DNA of 64,000 nucleotides from Cyanobacteria bacterium OH_CBrB_359 (GCA_023433065.1 JAEZET010000004.1:186001-250000); one strand, 5' to 3'. Shown: positions 36,297 through 46,159, numbered from the stretch's first letter. Notes: a model not told the origin generated them from the letters alone. A program made the numbers and translations.

Positions 36297-38138
36297 ATGC
36301 AAATAAAATCAGAAATTAAAGAAAAAATAGTTTTGGCGCTTGATGTTGATGATATTAAGAGTGCCAAAGAATTGATAACAGAGCTTAAGGATTATGTCGG
36401 TGTTTTCAAAGTCGGCTTGCAGCTTTATACGGCAAACGGTGCTGAGATTTTTAATTTTATGAAAGAACAGAATATAAAATTTTTCTTTGATGTAAAACTT
36501 CATGATATTCCTAATACGGTTGCAAAAGCCGCAGAAAATATAATTAAAAGCGGTGCTGATTTTTTCAATGTGCATACTATGGGTGCTGAAGATATGATGT
36601 CAGAAGCTGCACTATCTGCCAGAAAAACGGCAAAGGAGCTTGGTCGAGAAAACCCCGTTGTCCTTGGTGTTACGCTTTTAACTAGTATAAATGATGACAC
36701 TTTAAACAACCAGCTTGATATTTCTCAAAAAGCAAACGATTATGTTGTTAAACTCGCAAAGCTTGCTAAAAAAAGCGGACTGGATGGCGTAGTGGCAAGT
36801 GTCTGGGAGGCTAGAAAAATAAAGCAGGCATGCGGGAAAGATTTTAAAGTACTCTGTCCCGGAATAAGACCTGACTGGTCTTTGAAAAATGACCAAAAAC
36901 GCTTGGCTACTCCAAGATTAGCAATAAAAGAAGGTGCTGATTATCTGGTTATAGGAAGAGCTGTTACTGCCGCTCAAAACAGGCTTGAAGCTATGCAAAA
37001 AATATATGAAGAAATAGAAAATGCAATTTTAACTAAAAGTGAATCTACGGCTGCTTCTAAAGCAAAGCTGGTACTTGCAAACGGTTTGATTTTTGAAGGT
37101 GAATCAATTGGAGCAGAAGGGACTTCATTTGGTGAGATAGTTTTTAATACCTCAATGGCCGGATATCAGGAGATTTTGACAGATCCTTCCTACGCTGAGC
37201 AGGTTATAGTTATGACTTATCCTGAAATCGGTAATTATGGAATTAATAAAGATGACTTTGAGTGTGGAAAAGTTTATGCAAAAGGCTTTATAGTTAAAAA
37301 TTATTGCGAAAATGAAAGCCATTATAAAAGTGTTCAGACTCTATCAGACTACCTTATTCAGAATGGAATTGTCGCCATAAATAAAATAGATACAAGATAT
37401 CTGACAAAAATCATAAGGGAAAGCGGAGATATGAACTGCGCTATAACAACAGGTGAGGTTACAAAAGAACTCAAACAAACGCTCAGAAATTATTCGATTA
37501 GCAAAGATGTAACCCTTGATGTATCTACATACAAAGCTGAAAGAATAGTCGGCTCGGGCGCTAAAGTAGCTTTAATAGATCTGGGCGTTAAAAAGAGCAT
37601 AATTGATAATTTAAAAAACCATAACTGTGATTTAACCATTTATCCTGCGGATATTGACGCTCAAACAATTTTAGATGAAAAATTTGATGCGGTATTTTTA
37701 TCAAATGGTCCGGGAAACCCACAAGATGCAGTTAAAACAATTGAAACAACCAAAAAACTTGTAGGTAAAATCCCTTTATTCGGGATATGTCTTGGGTATC
37801 AGATATTATCAATTGTTTTGGGGGCAAAAACATATAAGCTAAAATACGGGCATAGAGGCGGAAATCACCCTGTTATTAATCTTACAAGCAATAAGGTGTT
37901 TTTGACTTCTCAAAACCATGGTTATGCAACAGATAAAACAACATTGCCTTCTGATATTATTGTGACTTATAAAAATCTTAACGATGATACTTTAGAGGGG
38001 TTTGCCTGTCCGAAATATAAAATCGAAGGAGTGCAGTTTCACCCTGAAGCGGCTCCGGGACCTTACGATGCGAATGAGATTTTTGATGAATGGATTAGTA
38101 AAATAGAGAGAGAAGCTGAATTATGCCAAAAAATATAG
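36297..38138 (+). CDS. pyrF-carA: PyrF-CarA fusion: OMP decarboxylase plus CPSase small chain
   Basis: A 613-residue protein joining the last and first enzymes of UMP synthesis. Residues 1-240 are OMP decarboxylase: LALDVDD, KVGLQLY, catalytic FFDVKLHD (D65, K67, D70) and LCPGIRPD. A short Ser/Ala/Lys linker (about 245-257) follows. Residues 258-613 are CarA: ANGLIFEGESIG, FNTSMAGYQEILTDPSY, DTRYLT, and a glutaminase with GICLGYQ (Cys498), QNHGYA and FHPEAAPGP (His582, Glu584). No stop, ATG or ribosome site exists at the junction, so a split product is unlikely. The 3' end overlaps carB by 16 bases. Confidence 0.95.
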   Translation: MQIKSEIKEKIVLALDVDDIKSAKELITELKDYVGVFKVGLQLYTANGAEIFNFMKEQNIKFFFDVKLHDIPNTVAKAAENIIKSGADFFNVHTMGAEDMMSEAALSARKTAKELGRENPVVLGVTLLTSINDDTLNNQLDISQKANDYVVKLAKLAKKSGLDGVVASVWEARKIKQACGKDFKVLCPGIRPDWSLKNDQKRLATPRLAIKEGADYLVIGRAVTAAQNRLEAMQKIYEEIENAILTKSESTAASKAKLVLANGLIFEGESIGAEGTSFGEIVFNTSMAGYQEILTDPSYAEQVIVMTYPEIGNYGINKDDFECGKVYAKGFIVKNYCENESHYKSVQTLSDYLIQNGIVAINKIDTRYLTKIIRESGDMNCAITTGEVTKELKQTLRNYSISKDVTLDVSTYKAERIVGSGAKVALIDLGVKKSIIDNLKNHNCDLTIYPADIDAQTILDEKFDAVFLSNGPGNPQDAVKTIETTKKLVGKIPLFGICLGYQILSIVLGAKTYKLKYGHRGGNHPVINLTSNKVFLTSQNHGYATDKTTLPSDIIVTYKNLNDDTLEGFACPKYKIEGVQFHPEAAPGPYDANEIFDEWISKIEREAELCQKI

Positions 38139-41100
38139 ATATAAAAAAAGTTTTAGTGATAGGCTCAGGTCCTATTGTAATAGGGCAGGCGGCAGAATTT
38201 GATTATGCCGGTGTTCAGGCTTGCAGGGCTTTAAAAGAGGAAGACATAGAAGTTATCCTTGTAAATTCTAATCCTGCAACGATTATGACAGATGAAAATA
38301 TTGCGAATAAGGTATATATAGAGCCTTTGACTATTGATGCGTTGACATATATCATTGAAAAAGAAAGACCGGATGGGCTTTTGGCTAATCTTGGCGGACA
38401 AACAGGCTTAAATCTTGCAGTTGAGCTGTATGAAGCAAATGTTCTTGATAAATATAATGTAAAGCTTCTGGGAACAAAAATAGAGGCGATTAAAAACGCT
38501 GAAGATAGGGAAATGTTTAAAAATCTGATGACAAAAATCTCTGAACCTGTCCCTGAGAGTGATATTGTATCAAACTTTGAGGATGCAAAAAAGTTTGCTC
38601 AGAAAATAGGTTTCCCAATAATTGTACGTCCTGCTTATACTTTAGGTGGTTCAGGCGGTGGCATTGCGAGTAACCTCGCTGAGTTTGAAGAAATTGTCCA
38701 TGTGGGTCTTTCCTTGAGCCCGATTTCTCAAGTACTTGTTGAAAAAAGTATTGCAGGCTACAAGGAAATCGAATACGAAGTAATGAGAGATTCAAATGAT
38801 ACCTGTATCGTAATTTGTAATATGGAAAATATTGACCCCATTGGGATTCATACAGGTGACAGCTTTGTTGTCGCTCCTTCTCAGACTCTTACCAACAAAG
38901 AATATCAGATGTTGAGGAGCTCTTCGTTAAAAATTATTCGAGCACTTAAAATTGAAGGCGGCTGTAATGTCCAGTTTGCCCTTGATACTGTGAGTAACCA
39001 GTATTATGTAATAGAAGTCAACCCCAGAGTCAGCCGCTCATCAGCTCTTGCATCAAAAGCTACAGGCTATCCCATTGCAAAAGTTACAACAAAAATTGCA
39101 GTCGGATATAATTTGCATGAAATACCAAACTCCATTACCCAAAAAACTGTAGCAGCGTTTGAACCTGCACTTGACTATGTTGTTACAAAAATTCCGAAAT
39201 GGCCTTTTGATAAATTTTCCCAAGGTGACAGGATATTAGGTACTAAAATGAAAGCTACTGGTGAAGTTATGGCTATAGGAAGGACTTTTGAGAGTTCTTT
39301 TAAAAAAGCTGTTACTTCAATAGAATCAAAGCATACAGGTGTATTAAGAGATCGCCATTCACAGTTTGGAGAAGATGAAATCAAGGCTCTGCTTCATGTT
39401 CAAGATGACAGAAGAATATTCAGGGTTGCCGAAGCCTTAAATAGAGGCATAAGCGTCAATGAAATAAATAAAATCACAAAAATTGACAGGTGGTTCATCT
39501 GTAAGTTAAAAAATCTTGTAGATTTTGAAAACCGCTTAAAAAGTGAAACACTCACTTATGAACTGTATTCAGAGGCGAAAGAAAAAGGATTTTTAGATAG
39601 CGAAATAGCTTCTTTTACAAGGAAAAACCTTGCCGAAATTCAAAAATTTAGAAATGAGAATAATGTGTCTGCGGTATTTAAAATTGTTGATACTTGTGCA
39701 GCTGAATTTAAAGCTTATACGCCTTATTACTACTCGACTTATAACGAAATTGACGAAACTACTGTTGACAGCTCAAAGAAAAGTATTTTGATTTTAGGTT
39801 CAGGGCCAATAAGAATAGGTCAAGGGATAGAATTTGACTATTGTTCTGTCCATGCAGCTTGGGGGGTAAGGCAAAACGGCTACAAATCAATAATAGTAAA
39901 CTCAAATCCCGAGACTTTAAGTACCGATTTTGATGTAGCTGACAAATTGTATTTTGAGCCTATGAATATCGAAAATATTATGAATATCTTCGAGAAAGAA
40001 AAACCCGAAGGGGTTATGGTTCAATTTGGAGGGCAAACTGCAATAAATCTTGCTCAGAAGTTAGAAGAAAGAGGAGTTAAAATACTAGGAACTTCTTTGA
40101 ATTCAATAAATGCAGCTGAAGATAGAAAACTTTTTGAACAGCTTTTAAGAAAATTAAATATACCACAGCCTAAGGGTAATGCCGTAAGAAGTGCTATTGA
40201 GGCCTTAGAAACAGCGAAGGAGCTGGGCTATCCTCTTCTTGTGCGCCCTTCCTATGTTATAGGAGGAAGAGGCATGCAGGTTGTATATAACAAAGATGAA
40301 TTGTTAAGCTATCTGGAAGGAGCATTAAAATTCTCAGGGGAGCATCCGATTTTGATTGACCAGTATGTCGAGGGAGATGAAGTTGAATTGGATGCCATTT
40401 CAGACGGAGAAAATGTTTTAATCCCGGGTATCACAGAACACATAGAAAGAGCCGGGATACACTCGGGCGATAGCATTGCAATTTACCCGACACAAAATAT
40501 GTCAGATGAAATTATTCAAAAATTGGTCAAGTACACTGAAAAGATTGCGGTTGAACTTAAAATAAAAGGTTTGATGAATATTCAGTTTGTACTTAAAGAT
40601 AATGAGGCTTATGTAATTGAAGTTAACCCCAGAGCCTCAAGGACAGTACCGATTTTAAGCAAAGTTACGGGCATTCCGATGGTGGAAATAGGTATAAATG
40701 CAGTTTTGGGCAAAAGCATTATAGAGCAAGGTTATCAAACAGGGCTTGCGAATAAGACATCTTTAATTTGCGCAAAAGTTCCTATATTTTCTTTCCAGAA
40801 ATTGAACAGAATTGACCCCGCCCTTGCTCCCGAGATGAAGTCTACGGGAGAAGTATTGGGAGTTGATACTGTATATGAAAGAGCTCTTATAAAAGGGTTT
40901 TTAGCGGCAGGTTACGAAATGTCTTCAAAAAGAGGAAATGTTCTTGTATCAATTAATGACCATTATAAAAAAGATTCTGTTGAAATGGCTAAAACACTTG
41001 TCAGACTGGGATACAATATAATAGCAACAACAGGTACTCACAAGTTCTTTAAAATGCACAATATTGAATCAAAAGAGATTGAGAAATTTGATATTGAAAA

Positions 41101-41362
41101 AATACAGAGAAACATGAAGAACAAAGAGCTTTGCTTTATTATTAATGCTCCTACAACAAATAATAATTCGGCAAGGTACGGTTCTGAAGACAGAGGATTT
41201 TTAATAAGAACAATTGCTGAGATGTATTCTACACCCTGCTTTACGGTTTTAGATACGGCAGAAGCTTACTTAACCGCGCTTGAGTATTATATGAGGAATC
41301 CGTCTTTAACTTATAACAGCATAGATTGCTATAGGTTAACTGATTTGACTTGCTCAAAATAA
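38123..41362 (+). CDS. carB: Carbamoyl-phosphate synthase large chain
   Basis: A 1079-residue CarB with two ATP-grasp halves: the carboxyphosphate half (about 1-400; VLVIGSGPIVIGQAAEFDYAG, YTLGGSGGG) and the carbamoyl-phosphate half (about 555-930; ILGSGPIRIGQGIEFDY, YVIGGRGMQVV). The C-terminal MGS-like allosteric domain (about 940-1070; VRLGYNIIATTGTHKF) is present, and in many bacteria binds UMP and ornithine. It overlaps the end of pyrF-carA, so the two CPSase chains are coupled. Last gene of the operon. Confidence 0.98.
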   Translation: MPKNIDIKKVLVIGSGPIVIGQAAEFDYAGVQACRALKEEDIEVILVNSNPATIMTDENIANKVYIEPLTIDALTYIIEKERPDGLLANLGGQTGLNLAVELYEANVLDKYNVKLLGTKIEAIKNAEDREMFKNLMTKISEPVPESDIVSNFEDAKKFAQKIGFPIIVRPAYTLGGSGGGIASNLAEFEEIVHVGLSLSPISQVLVEKSIAGYKEIEYEVMRDSNDTCIVICNMENIDPIGIHTGDSFVVAPSQTLTNKEYQMLRSSSLKIIRALKIEGGCNVQFALDTVSNQYYVIEVNPRVSRSSALASKATGYPIAKVTTKIAVGYNLHEIPNSITQKTVAAFEPALDYVVTKIPKWPFDKFSQGDRILGTKMKATGEVMAIGRTFESSFKKAVTSIESKHTGVLRDRHSQFGEDEIKALLHVQDDRRIFRVAEALNRGISVNEINKITKIDRWFICKLKNLVDFENRLKSETLTYELYSEAKEKGFLDSEIASFTRKNLAEIQKFRNENNVSAVFKIVDTCAAEFKAYTPYYYSTYNEIDETTVDSSKKSILILGSGPIRIGQGIEFDYCSVHAAWGVRQNGYKSIIVNSNPETLSTDFDVADKLYFEPMNIENIMNIFEKEKPEGVMVQFGGQTAINLAQKLEERGVKILGTSLNSINAAEDRKLFEQLLRKLNIPQPKGNAVRSAIEALETAKELGYPLLVRPSYVIGGRGMQVVYNKDELLSYLEGALKFSGEHPILIDQYVEGDEVELDAISDGENVLIPGITEHIERAGIHSGDSIAIYPTQNMSDEIIQKLVKYTEKIAVELKIKGLMNIQFVLKDNEAYVIEVNPRASRTVPILSKVTGIPMVEIGINAVLGKSIIEQGYQTGLANKTSLICAKVPIFSFQKLNRIDPALAPEMKSTGEVLGVDTVYERALIKGFLAAGYEMSSKRGNVLVSINDHYKKDSVEMAKTLVRLGYNIIATTGTHKFFKMHNIESKEIEKFDIEKIQRNMKNKELCFIINAPTTNNNSARYGSEDRGFLIRTIAEMYSTPCFTVLDTAEAYLTALEYYMRNPSLTYNSIDCYRLTDLTCSK

Positions 41363-41397
41363 TCAATTATACAGCCTTGATAATTAATTGATTTTTT
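41361..41397 (+). terminator. Terminator of the pyr operon
   Basis: AATCAATTA (41361-41369) pairs with TAATTGATT (41385-41393) and inner bases can also pair (AATTAT/ATAATT), followed by a T-run to 41397. The stem is AT-rich but long, and begins at the carB stop codon. Confidence 0.6.
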
Positions 41398-41422
41398 CAC
41401 AGGGTTATTGTCTAATAATCTT

Positions 41423-42697
41423 ATGAAAGTAGTTGTTCAAAAACAAAAAACACCGCTCAAGGGTATTATAGAAATACCTTCAGATAAATCTATAAGCCAT
41501 AGAGCTGCAATAATAGCTTCTTTAACAAAACAAAAAATTAACATTCATAATTTTTCAAAAGGCGCCGATTGCAGGACGACTCTTGGCGTAATTCAGCATT
41601 TGGGCTGTTTGATTAACGTTAAAAGTGAAAGAAATATTGTAATTGATGCAACTCAAGCCTTAAGGGCTCCTCAAATAACTTTGGACTGTGCTAATTCAGG
41701 TACCACAATGAGGCTTATGGCAGGAGTGTTGGCAGGACAAAATTTTAATTCTAAACTTATCGGTGATGAAAGCCTTTCAAAACGTCCTATGAAAAGAATT
41801 ATTGAGCCTCTTACAAATATGGGAGCTCATATAGTTCATAATAATTTCAAAGCCCCGCTGATAATAGAAGGCAGAAGTCTCAGTGCTATTGATTACAAGT
41901 CTTTTATTTCCTCAGCCCAGATTAAATCATCTATCTTGCTTGCAGGGCTGTTTGCAGATGGCATAACTTCCATTGAAGAACCTTTTAAATCAAGAAATCA
42001 TACAGAGCTTATGCTTGAGTATCTTGGAGCTGATATTAAGGTTGAAAAAAACAGAGTATCAATCCAAAAATCCGTTTTTGAACCTAAGGATATTTATATC
42101 CCCGGTGATATTTCATCTGCTGCATTTTTTATAGTTGCGGCGCTTATTATTCCTGATTCCGTAATTATACTTAAAAATGTGGGGATGAATCCTACTCGTA
42201 CGGGTTTAATAGATGTTTTAAAACAAATGGGTGCAGATATTGAAATTTTGAGTCTTAAGTTTAGTTGTAACGAGGCTGTAGCCGACATTAAAGTTAAGCA
42301 TTCAGATTTGCAGGCTGTAACTATAGATAACAGTATAATTCCAAGGCTGATTGATGAAATACCGATTTTGGCTGTAGCAGCAACGCAGGCAAAAGGCACA
42401 ACGGTTGTAAAAGGTGCTGAAGATTTAAGACATAAAGAATCAGACAGAATAAAAGCAATGACAGTCGAGTTAAGAAAAATGGGAGCTGATATACAAGAAA
42501 CCGAGGATGGTTTTATTATTAACGGCAAGACAGAACTCGATGGTAATGCTGAAATAAATTGTTACCATGACCATAGAATTGCGATGAGTACATATATTGC
42601 AGGCATGATTTGCTCTTCGCCTGTAGTAATTAATGAATTTGACTGGATTGGTATTTCTTTTCCAGAGTTCGAGCAGCTTATGTCGGAGTTGATTTAA
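41423..42697 (+). CDS. aroA: EPSP synthase (3-phosphoshikimate 1-carboxyvinyltransferase)
   Basis: The shikimate-pathway enzyme combining shikimate-3-phosphate with PEP. From ATG 41423 it has 424 residues; an in-frame TTG at 41408 would add five. Motifs are IEIPSDKSISHRAAI (about 16-30), LDCANSGTTMRLMAGVLAG, DESLSKRPMKRI, DISSAAFFIVAAL, RHKESDRIKAM and DHRIAMSTYIAG. LDCANSGT in place of LxxGNAGT and related features point to class II aroA. It lies after the pyr terminator with no clear operon partner. Confidence 0.95.
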   Translation: MKVVVQKQKTPLKGIIEIPSDKSISHRAAIIASLTKQKINIHNFSKGADCRTTLGVIQHLGCLINVKSERNIVIDATQALRAPQITLDCANSGTTMRLMAGVLAGQNFNSKLIGDESLSKRPMKRIIEPLTNMGAHIVHNNFKAPLIIEGRSLSAIDYKSFISSAQIKSSILLAGLFADGITSIEEPFKSRNHTELMLEYLGADIKVEKNRVSIQKSVFEPKDIYIPGDISSAAFFIVAALIIPDSVIILKNVGMNPTRTGLIDVLKQMGADIEILSLKFSCNEAVADIKVKHSDLQAVTIDNSIIPRLIDEIPILAVAATQAKGTTVVKGAEDLRHKESDRIKAMTVELRKMGADIQETEDGFIINGKTELDGNAEINCYHDHRIAMSTYIAGMICSSPVVINEFDWIGISFPEFEQLMSELI

Positions 42698-42759
42698 ATA
42701 AGTTAATTCTCTTATGTTAATTTATTGCCTTATTGCGAGAGTGCTAATATAATTTTTTT

Positions 42760-44043
42760 ATGAAAAATAATAAATATAAAACAGCATTATCAAATTTTTC
42801 TTTAATACTAAACTCTGCGCTGGAATCAGAAGAGAGTTTTTCCAAGCTTTTAAAGCACTTAAAGGCAATTATAGATTTTGATTATGGTGCTATATATTAT
42901 ATTAATGCCGATAGAGTTAATCACAAGACAGACCTTGATTATTCTGCCCAGTGTATATATGCAGATGACAAAAAATTCTTTGATGTATCCGAGAGAACAA
43001 AAAAAAGTTTATTTAGTCCAAAATCCCTTTCTTTTAGCGGTAAGTCATACATTGCAAAAGATATGGGATTTTCTAATAAGGATGCCAATTTTATACTTGC
43101 AAAGTTAATGATTAGGGAAACAGTATTCGGTTTTATTCTTTTATTAGCGGGTGATAATAAAAAATTTGATGAGGATGATATTTCAATATTAGAAACATTT
43201 TGTTCCGTTGCTTCTTATGCTATAAAAGACAATGAGCTTTCAAATGTGTTTAAGATTCAGCTTAAAGCTTTGCAGGAGAGCATCATTGAAAAGTCGTACG
43301 CATACAAAACTATTAAGGAACAGAATCAGAGAATACTTGAAGCAGACAAAGCAAAAAATGAATTTATCGCTAACATTTCTCACGAATTAAGGACCCCTCT
43401 TAATGCGATAATAGGCTTTTCTGATGTTTTAAAGTCCGAAATATTTGGAAAATTGAATCCGAAACAAATTGAATATATGTCAGACATAAATTCTTCGGGT
43501 GTGCATCTTCTCGGTATGATTAACGAGATTTTGGATTTGGCTAAAATTGAGTCAAAGTCAATAAAAATTAATAAGATTGAATTTAATTTAAACGAATCTA
43601 TTGCTGAAGTGATAAATATCATTAAGCCGCTTGCTAATAAGAAAAAGATTAAAATAATTAAAGAAATGGAACCCGATGTCTGTATATATGCTGATTATCA
43701 AAAGATTCAACAAATTTTGTTTAACCTTTTGAGTAATGCAATAAAATTTACCCCCGAAAAAGGAACTATAACAATTGAACTTTCTCATACAAGTAAAAAA
43801 GTCACATTAAAAGTAAAAGATACGGGAATCGGTATTGCAAAAAAATATCAGGGCAAAATTTTTGCAAAATTTGTTCAGCTTAACAGCACTTATACAAAAA
43901 AAGAAAGCTCAACCGGACTTGGTTTAACCATTACAAAAGAACTAGTAGAGCTTCATGGGGGAAAAATATCCTTAGAGAGTAAAATTAATGAGGGAAGCAC
44001 GTTTATAGTGGAACTTCCTTTAGGAGGCAGACGCAATGGCTAA
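42760..44043 (+). CDS. GAF-type sensor histidine kinase
   Basis: A 427-residue cytoplasmic kinase without membrane segments. Residues 1-150 form a GAF-like sensor (FDYGAIYYIN... VFGFILLLAG... FCSVASYAI), then a coiled link, a HisKA domain with the phosphorylated His in EFIANISHELRTPLNAI (about 208-224) and a HATPase domain with N box LLSNAIKFTP, DTGIGI and STGLGLTI. The signal is unknown. It overlaps the single-domain receiver gene by 8 bases, so this is a two-component pair. Confidence 0.92.
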   Translation: MKNNKYKTALSNFSLILNSALESEESFSKLLKHLKAIIDFDYGAIYYINADRVNHKTDLDYSAQCIYADDKKFFDVSERTKKSLFSPKSLSFSGKSYIAKDMGFSNKDANFILAKLMIRETVFGFILLLAGDNKKFDEDDISILETFCSVASYAIKDNELSNVFKIQLKALQESIIEKSYAYKTIKEQNQRILEADKAKNEFIANISHELRTPLNAIIGFSDVLKSEIFGKLNPKQIEYMSDINSSGVHLLGMINEILDLAKIESKSIKINKIEFNLNESIAEVINIIKPLANKKKIKIIKEMEPDVCIYADYQKIQQILFNLLSNAIKFTPEKGTITIELSHTSKKVTLKVKDTGIGIAKKYQGKIFAKFVQLNSTYTKKESSTGLGLTITKELVELHGGKISLESKINEGSTFIVELPLGGRRNG

Positions 44044-44389
44044 GAACATTTTGATAGTTGAAGATAATGATTTGAATATGAAGCTTATGAGTGATTTGCT
44101 CGAAAATGCAGGTTATAAGATTACCAAAGCATATGATGGCGATATGGCGCTTCAACTCTTGGAAATCTCGGATTTTGATTTAATGCTATTGGATATCCAG
44201 TTGCCTAAAAAATCAGGTTATGACGTTTTAAATGAAATGAAAAAAGATATTCCAACAATAGCAGTATCAGCTTGCTGCATGGAGGATGAAATCTTAAAAG
44301 CAAAAGTTAAAGGCTGTATCGATTATATTACAAAGCCTATTGATATAAAGGAATTTGTAAACATAATAAACGGATATTTGAAAAAATAA
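44036..44389 (+). CDS. Single-domain response regulator (DivK-like)
   Basis: A 117-residue CheY-like receiver with no output domain. Seen are ILIVEDNDLN (acidic pair), LMLLDIQLPKKSG (phospho-Asp at about 53), AVSACCM (Ser in place of the usual Thr switch residue) and ITKPID (conserved Lys). Such stand-alone receivers pass phosphate to phosphotransfer proteins or bind targets, as DivK does. AGGAGG lies inside the kinase gene 8 bases before this ATG. Confidence 0.9.
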   Translation: MAKNILIVEDNDLNMKLMSDLLENAGYKITKAYDGDMALQLLEISDFDLMLLDIQLPKKSGYDVLNEMKKDIPTIAVSACCMEDEILKAKVKGCIDYITKPIDIKEFVNIINGYLKK

Positions 44390-44392
44390 AAT

Positions 44393-44521
44393 CTACAGTT
44401 TTTTTTCTGTTTCTTCAATTTTTCTCAAAACAGTTTCAATATAGTCTTTAAAAGATTCAAGTAGAGATTTAAGCTCTGATTTAAAACTGTAAGCTCCCGG
44501 CCAAACTGAATAATATTGCAT
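44393..44521 (-). CDS. Short 42-codon gene of unknown function
   Basis: On the minus strand an ATG at 44521, preceded by AGGAG 8 bases upstream, opens a 42-residue frame ending TAG at 44393. The protein begins MQYYSVWPGAYSFKSELKSL and continues as a charged amphipathic helix ending with Lys/Glu-rich residues (IEETEKKL). The strong ribosome site and clean helix argue that it is real. It is convergent with the response regulator and lies 109 bases downstream of the TPR gene on the same strand. No family recognised. Confidence 0.5.
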   Translation of the reverse strand: MQYYSVWPGAYSFKSELKSLLESFKDYIETVLRKIEETEKKL

Positions 44522-44630
44522 GATTAAGACTCCTATAACCTTATACCCTGTATAAAATTTATCGGTAAAAAGCTCATAAACTTTATGAATTTGCTGTAAT
44601 TATTAATATAATGTTACATTATTTCGGTTT

Positions 44631-46004
44631 TCAGATTAAGGTAAGCTGAGTTGTTATTTGGGCCAATATATTTGTATCGGATAAAGATTGAGCTTTATGA
44701 TAAGCTTTTTCAAGCAGATTACGGGCTTTATTGCTATCTCCCAATGATAGCATAATGCTTGCTGCATTCTGATAATTTTTTACAATATTTTCTTTCGAGT
44801 CGGTTTTAGAGTAATATTTCGTCGATTCCTTGTAATAATCCAGCGCTTTAAAGTTTTCATTAAGCATTTCGCTAACGTTTGCAGATTTTGAGAAAACAGC
44901 ACCTATTGTTTTATTATTTCCTGTTTCTTTTGCCATATTGGCTGCAAGATCAAGATATTCATAGGCATTTTCTTTTTCATACCTTTGCCCGTACATAGTT
45001 GCCAGATTAGAGAGAGCTTTTGTTTGGGCGTTAAGGTTTTCATTTTCTCCTGCGAATGCAATTGCAGCAAAGTAATGGTCCACCGCAGGTTCAAATTGTA
45101 CAACATCATCATAAATTTGCGCCATAGACATATGTGATTTTATTTTTACGTTTTCATCCTGAGATGTTGAGGCTGCTTTGTTATAGCTTTTGAGGGCTTC
45201 AGATAGCATATCGTTTTTATCAAATATTTGTCCTATCTCATAATAAGTCATAGCCTGGGCTTGCGTATCATCAATCTCCTGCGCATAGTCTAAAGTTGCT
45301 TTAAATGCGGCAAGTGCTTTTTCAGGTTCATCAATAGCAGAATATTTTTTTGCTTTAACAAACATTCTTTTTAGCTGAGAATCTTGAGGAATGTACACTC
45401 TCGGTTTTGATACAGATGAGACGGCTGTTTCAGCTACATCTGGGGCAATGGCAATAGTTTCAGTATTTTCAGCTGCTGGTTTTGGTTGTTTTTCAGGTAT
45501 TTGTACTTTAAATTCAGGATTAATTGATTGAGGATTTGCTTTATATTCTACATTTTGCAAAAATAAAGCGTCAATCCAGTTTTCGACGACTTTTGAAGGT
45601 TTTTGGAGGGTCTCGGTTATGTAGTTATCAAGAATTTGTGAGGCATTTTTAAGGTTTGTTTGAATTATTTTTTTATTAGGTTCATTTTTTGAAGCTTGAA
45701 GCTGTATAAGGTTAAGGTAAGAAAATACTTCTTCCTTAATGTTGTCAGGCGTACCTATTGCGTTTGCTGTATTTTGAAAATCGGTGATGATTTGAGAAAT
45801 ATTTACACTCGGTTTTGAATAATCTATTGAAACCTGCTCACCGTTGGGAAAATATCCTCTCCCGTTAGAAGTATTTGGATTCAAGGGTTGCTGGTTTTCA
45901 TGTGCTTGTGAAGAAGACTGAGATTGTTCCTCATCTTCTTTTCTTTTTACTATTTGATTGTTAACCCTATAGGGGCTGTATGCAGGGTATATTGTGTTGT
46001 ACAA
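44631..46004 (-). CDS. TPR-repeat protein with disordered N-terminus
   Basis: A 457-residue protein. Residues 1-70 are polar and Gln/Ser/Asn-rich; 70-200 contain helices and a low-complexity Pro/Glu stretch; from about 205 to the end there are six to seven TPR-like units (for example MTYYEIGQIFDKNDMLSEAL, ALSNLATMYGQRYEKENAYE). It has no signal peptide. TPR arrays of this type bind partner proteins. Role unknown. An upstream terminator (46091-46118) separates it from the helicase-nuclease gene. Confidence 0.75.
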   Translation of the reverse strand: MYNTIYPAYSPYRVNNQIVKRKEDEEQSQSSSQAHENQQPLNPNTSNGRGYFPNGEQVSIDYSKPSVNISQIITDFQNTANAIGTPDNIKEEVFSYLNLIQLQASKNEPNKKIIQTNLKNASQILDNYITETLQKPSKVVENWIDALFLQNVEYKANPQSINPEFKVQIPEKQPKPAAENTETIAIAPDVAETAVSSVSKPRVYIPQDSQLKRMFVKAKKYSAIDEPEKALAAFKATLDYAQEIDDTQAQAMTYYEIGQIFDKNDMLSEALKSYNKAASTSQDENVKIKSHMSMAQIYDDVVQFEPAVDHYFAAIAFAGENENLNAQTKALSNLATMYGQRYEKENAYEYLDLAANMAKETGNNKTIGAVFSKSANVSEMLNENFKALDYYKESTKYYSKTDSKENIVKNYQNAASIMLSLGDSNKARNLLEKAYHKAQSLSDTNILAQITTQLTLI

Positions 46005-46090
46005 TCCTGGCCCGTCCTCATCAACTTTGCTTTTAAAACCTGAAAACCTATATTATTCTTCGGTATTTTTAGCTCTATAGTTTTGTTTAC

Positions 46091-46118
46091 GGCAAAAAAA
46101 TACTTCATTTAAAGTATT
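46091..46118 (-). terminator. Probable terminator of the helicase-nuclease gene
   Basis: On the minus strand AATACTT and AAGTATT (7 bp) enclose a 6-base loop and are followed by a TTTTTTT run. It starts about 40 bases after the helicase-nuclease stop codon. Confidence 0.5.
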
Positions 46119-46159
46119 AATAATTTTTTTATTAAAGTCATATTTGAGGGGTAAAAATT

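Noticed and set aside
42094..42528. 144-codon antisense frame in aroA
   Set aside because: Opposite a clearly coding region with all AroA motifs, and without recognisable motifs of its own.
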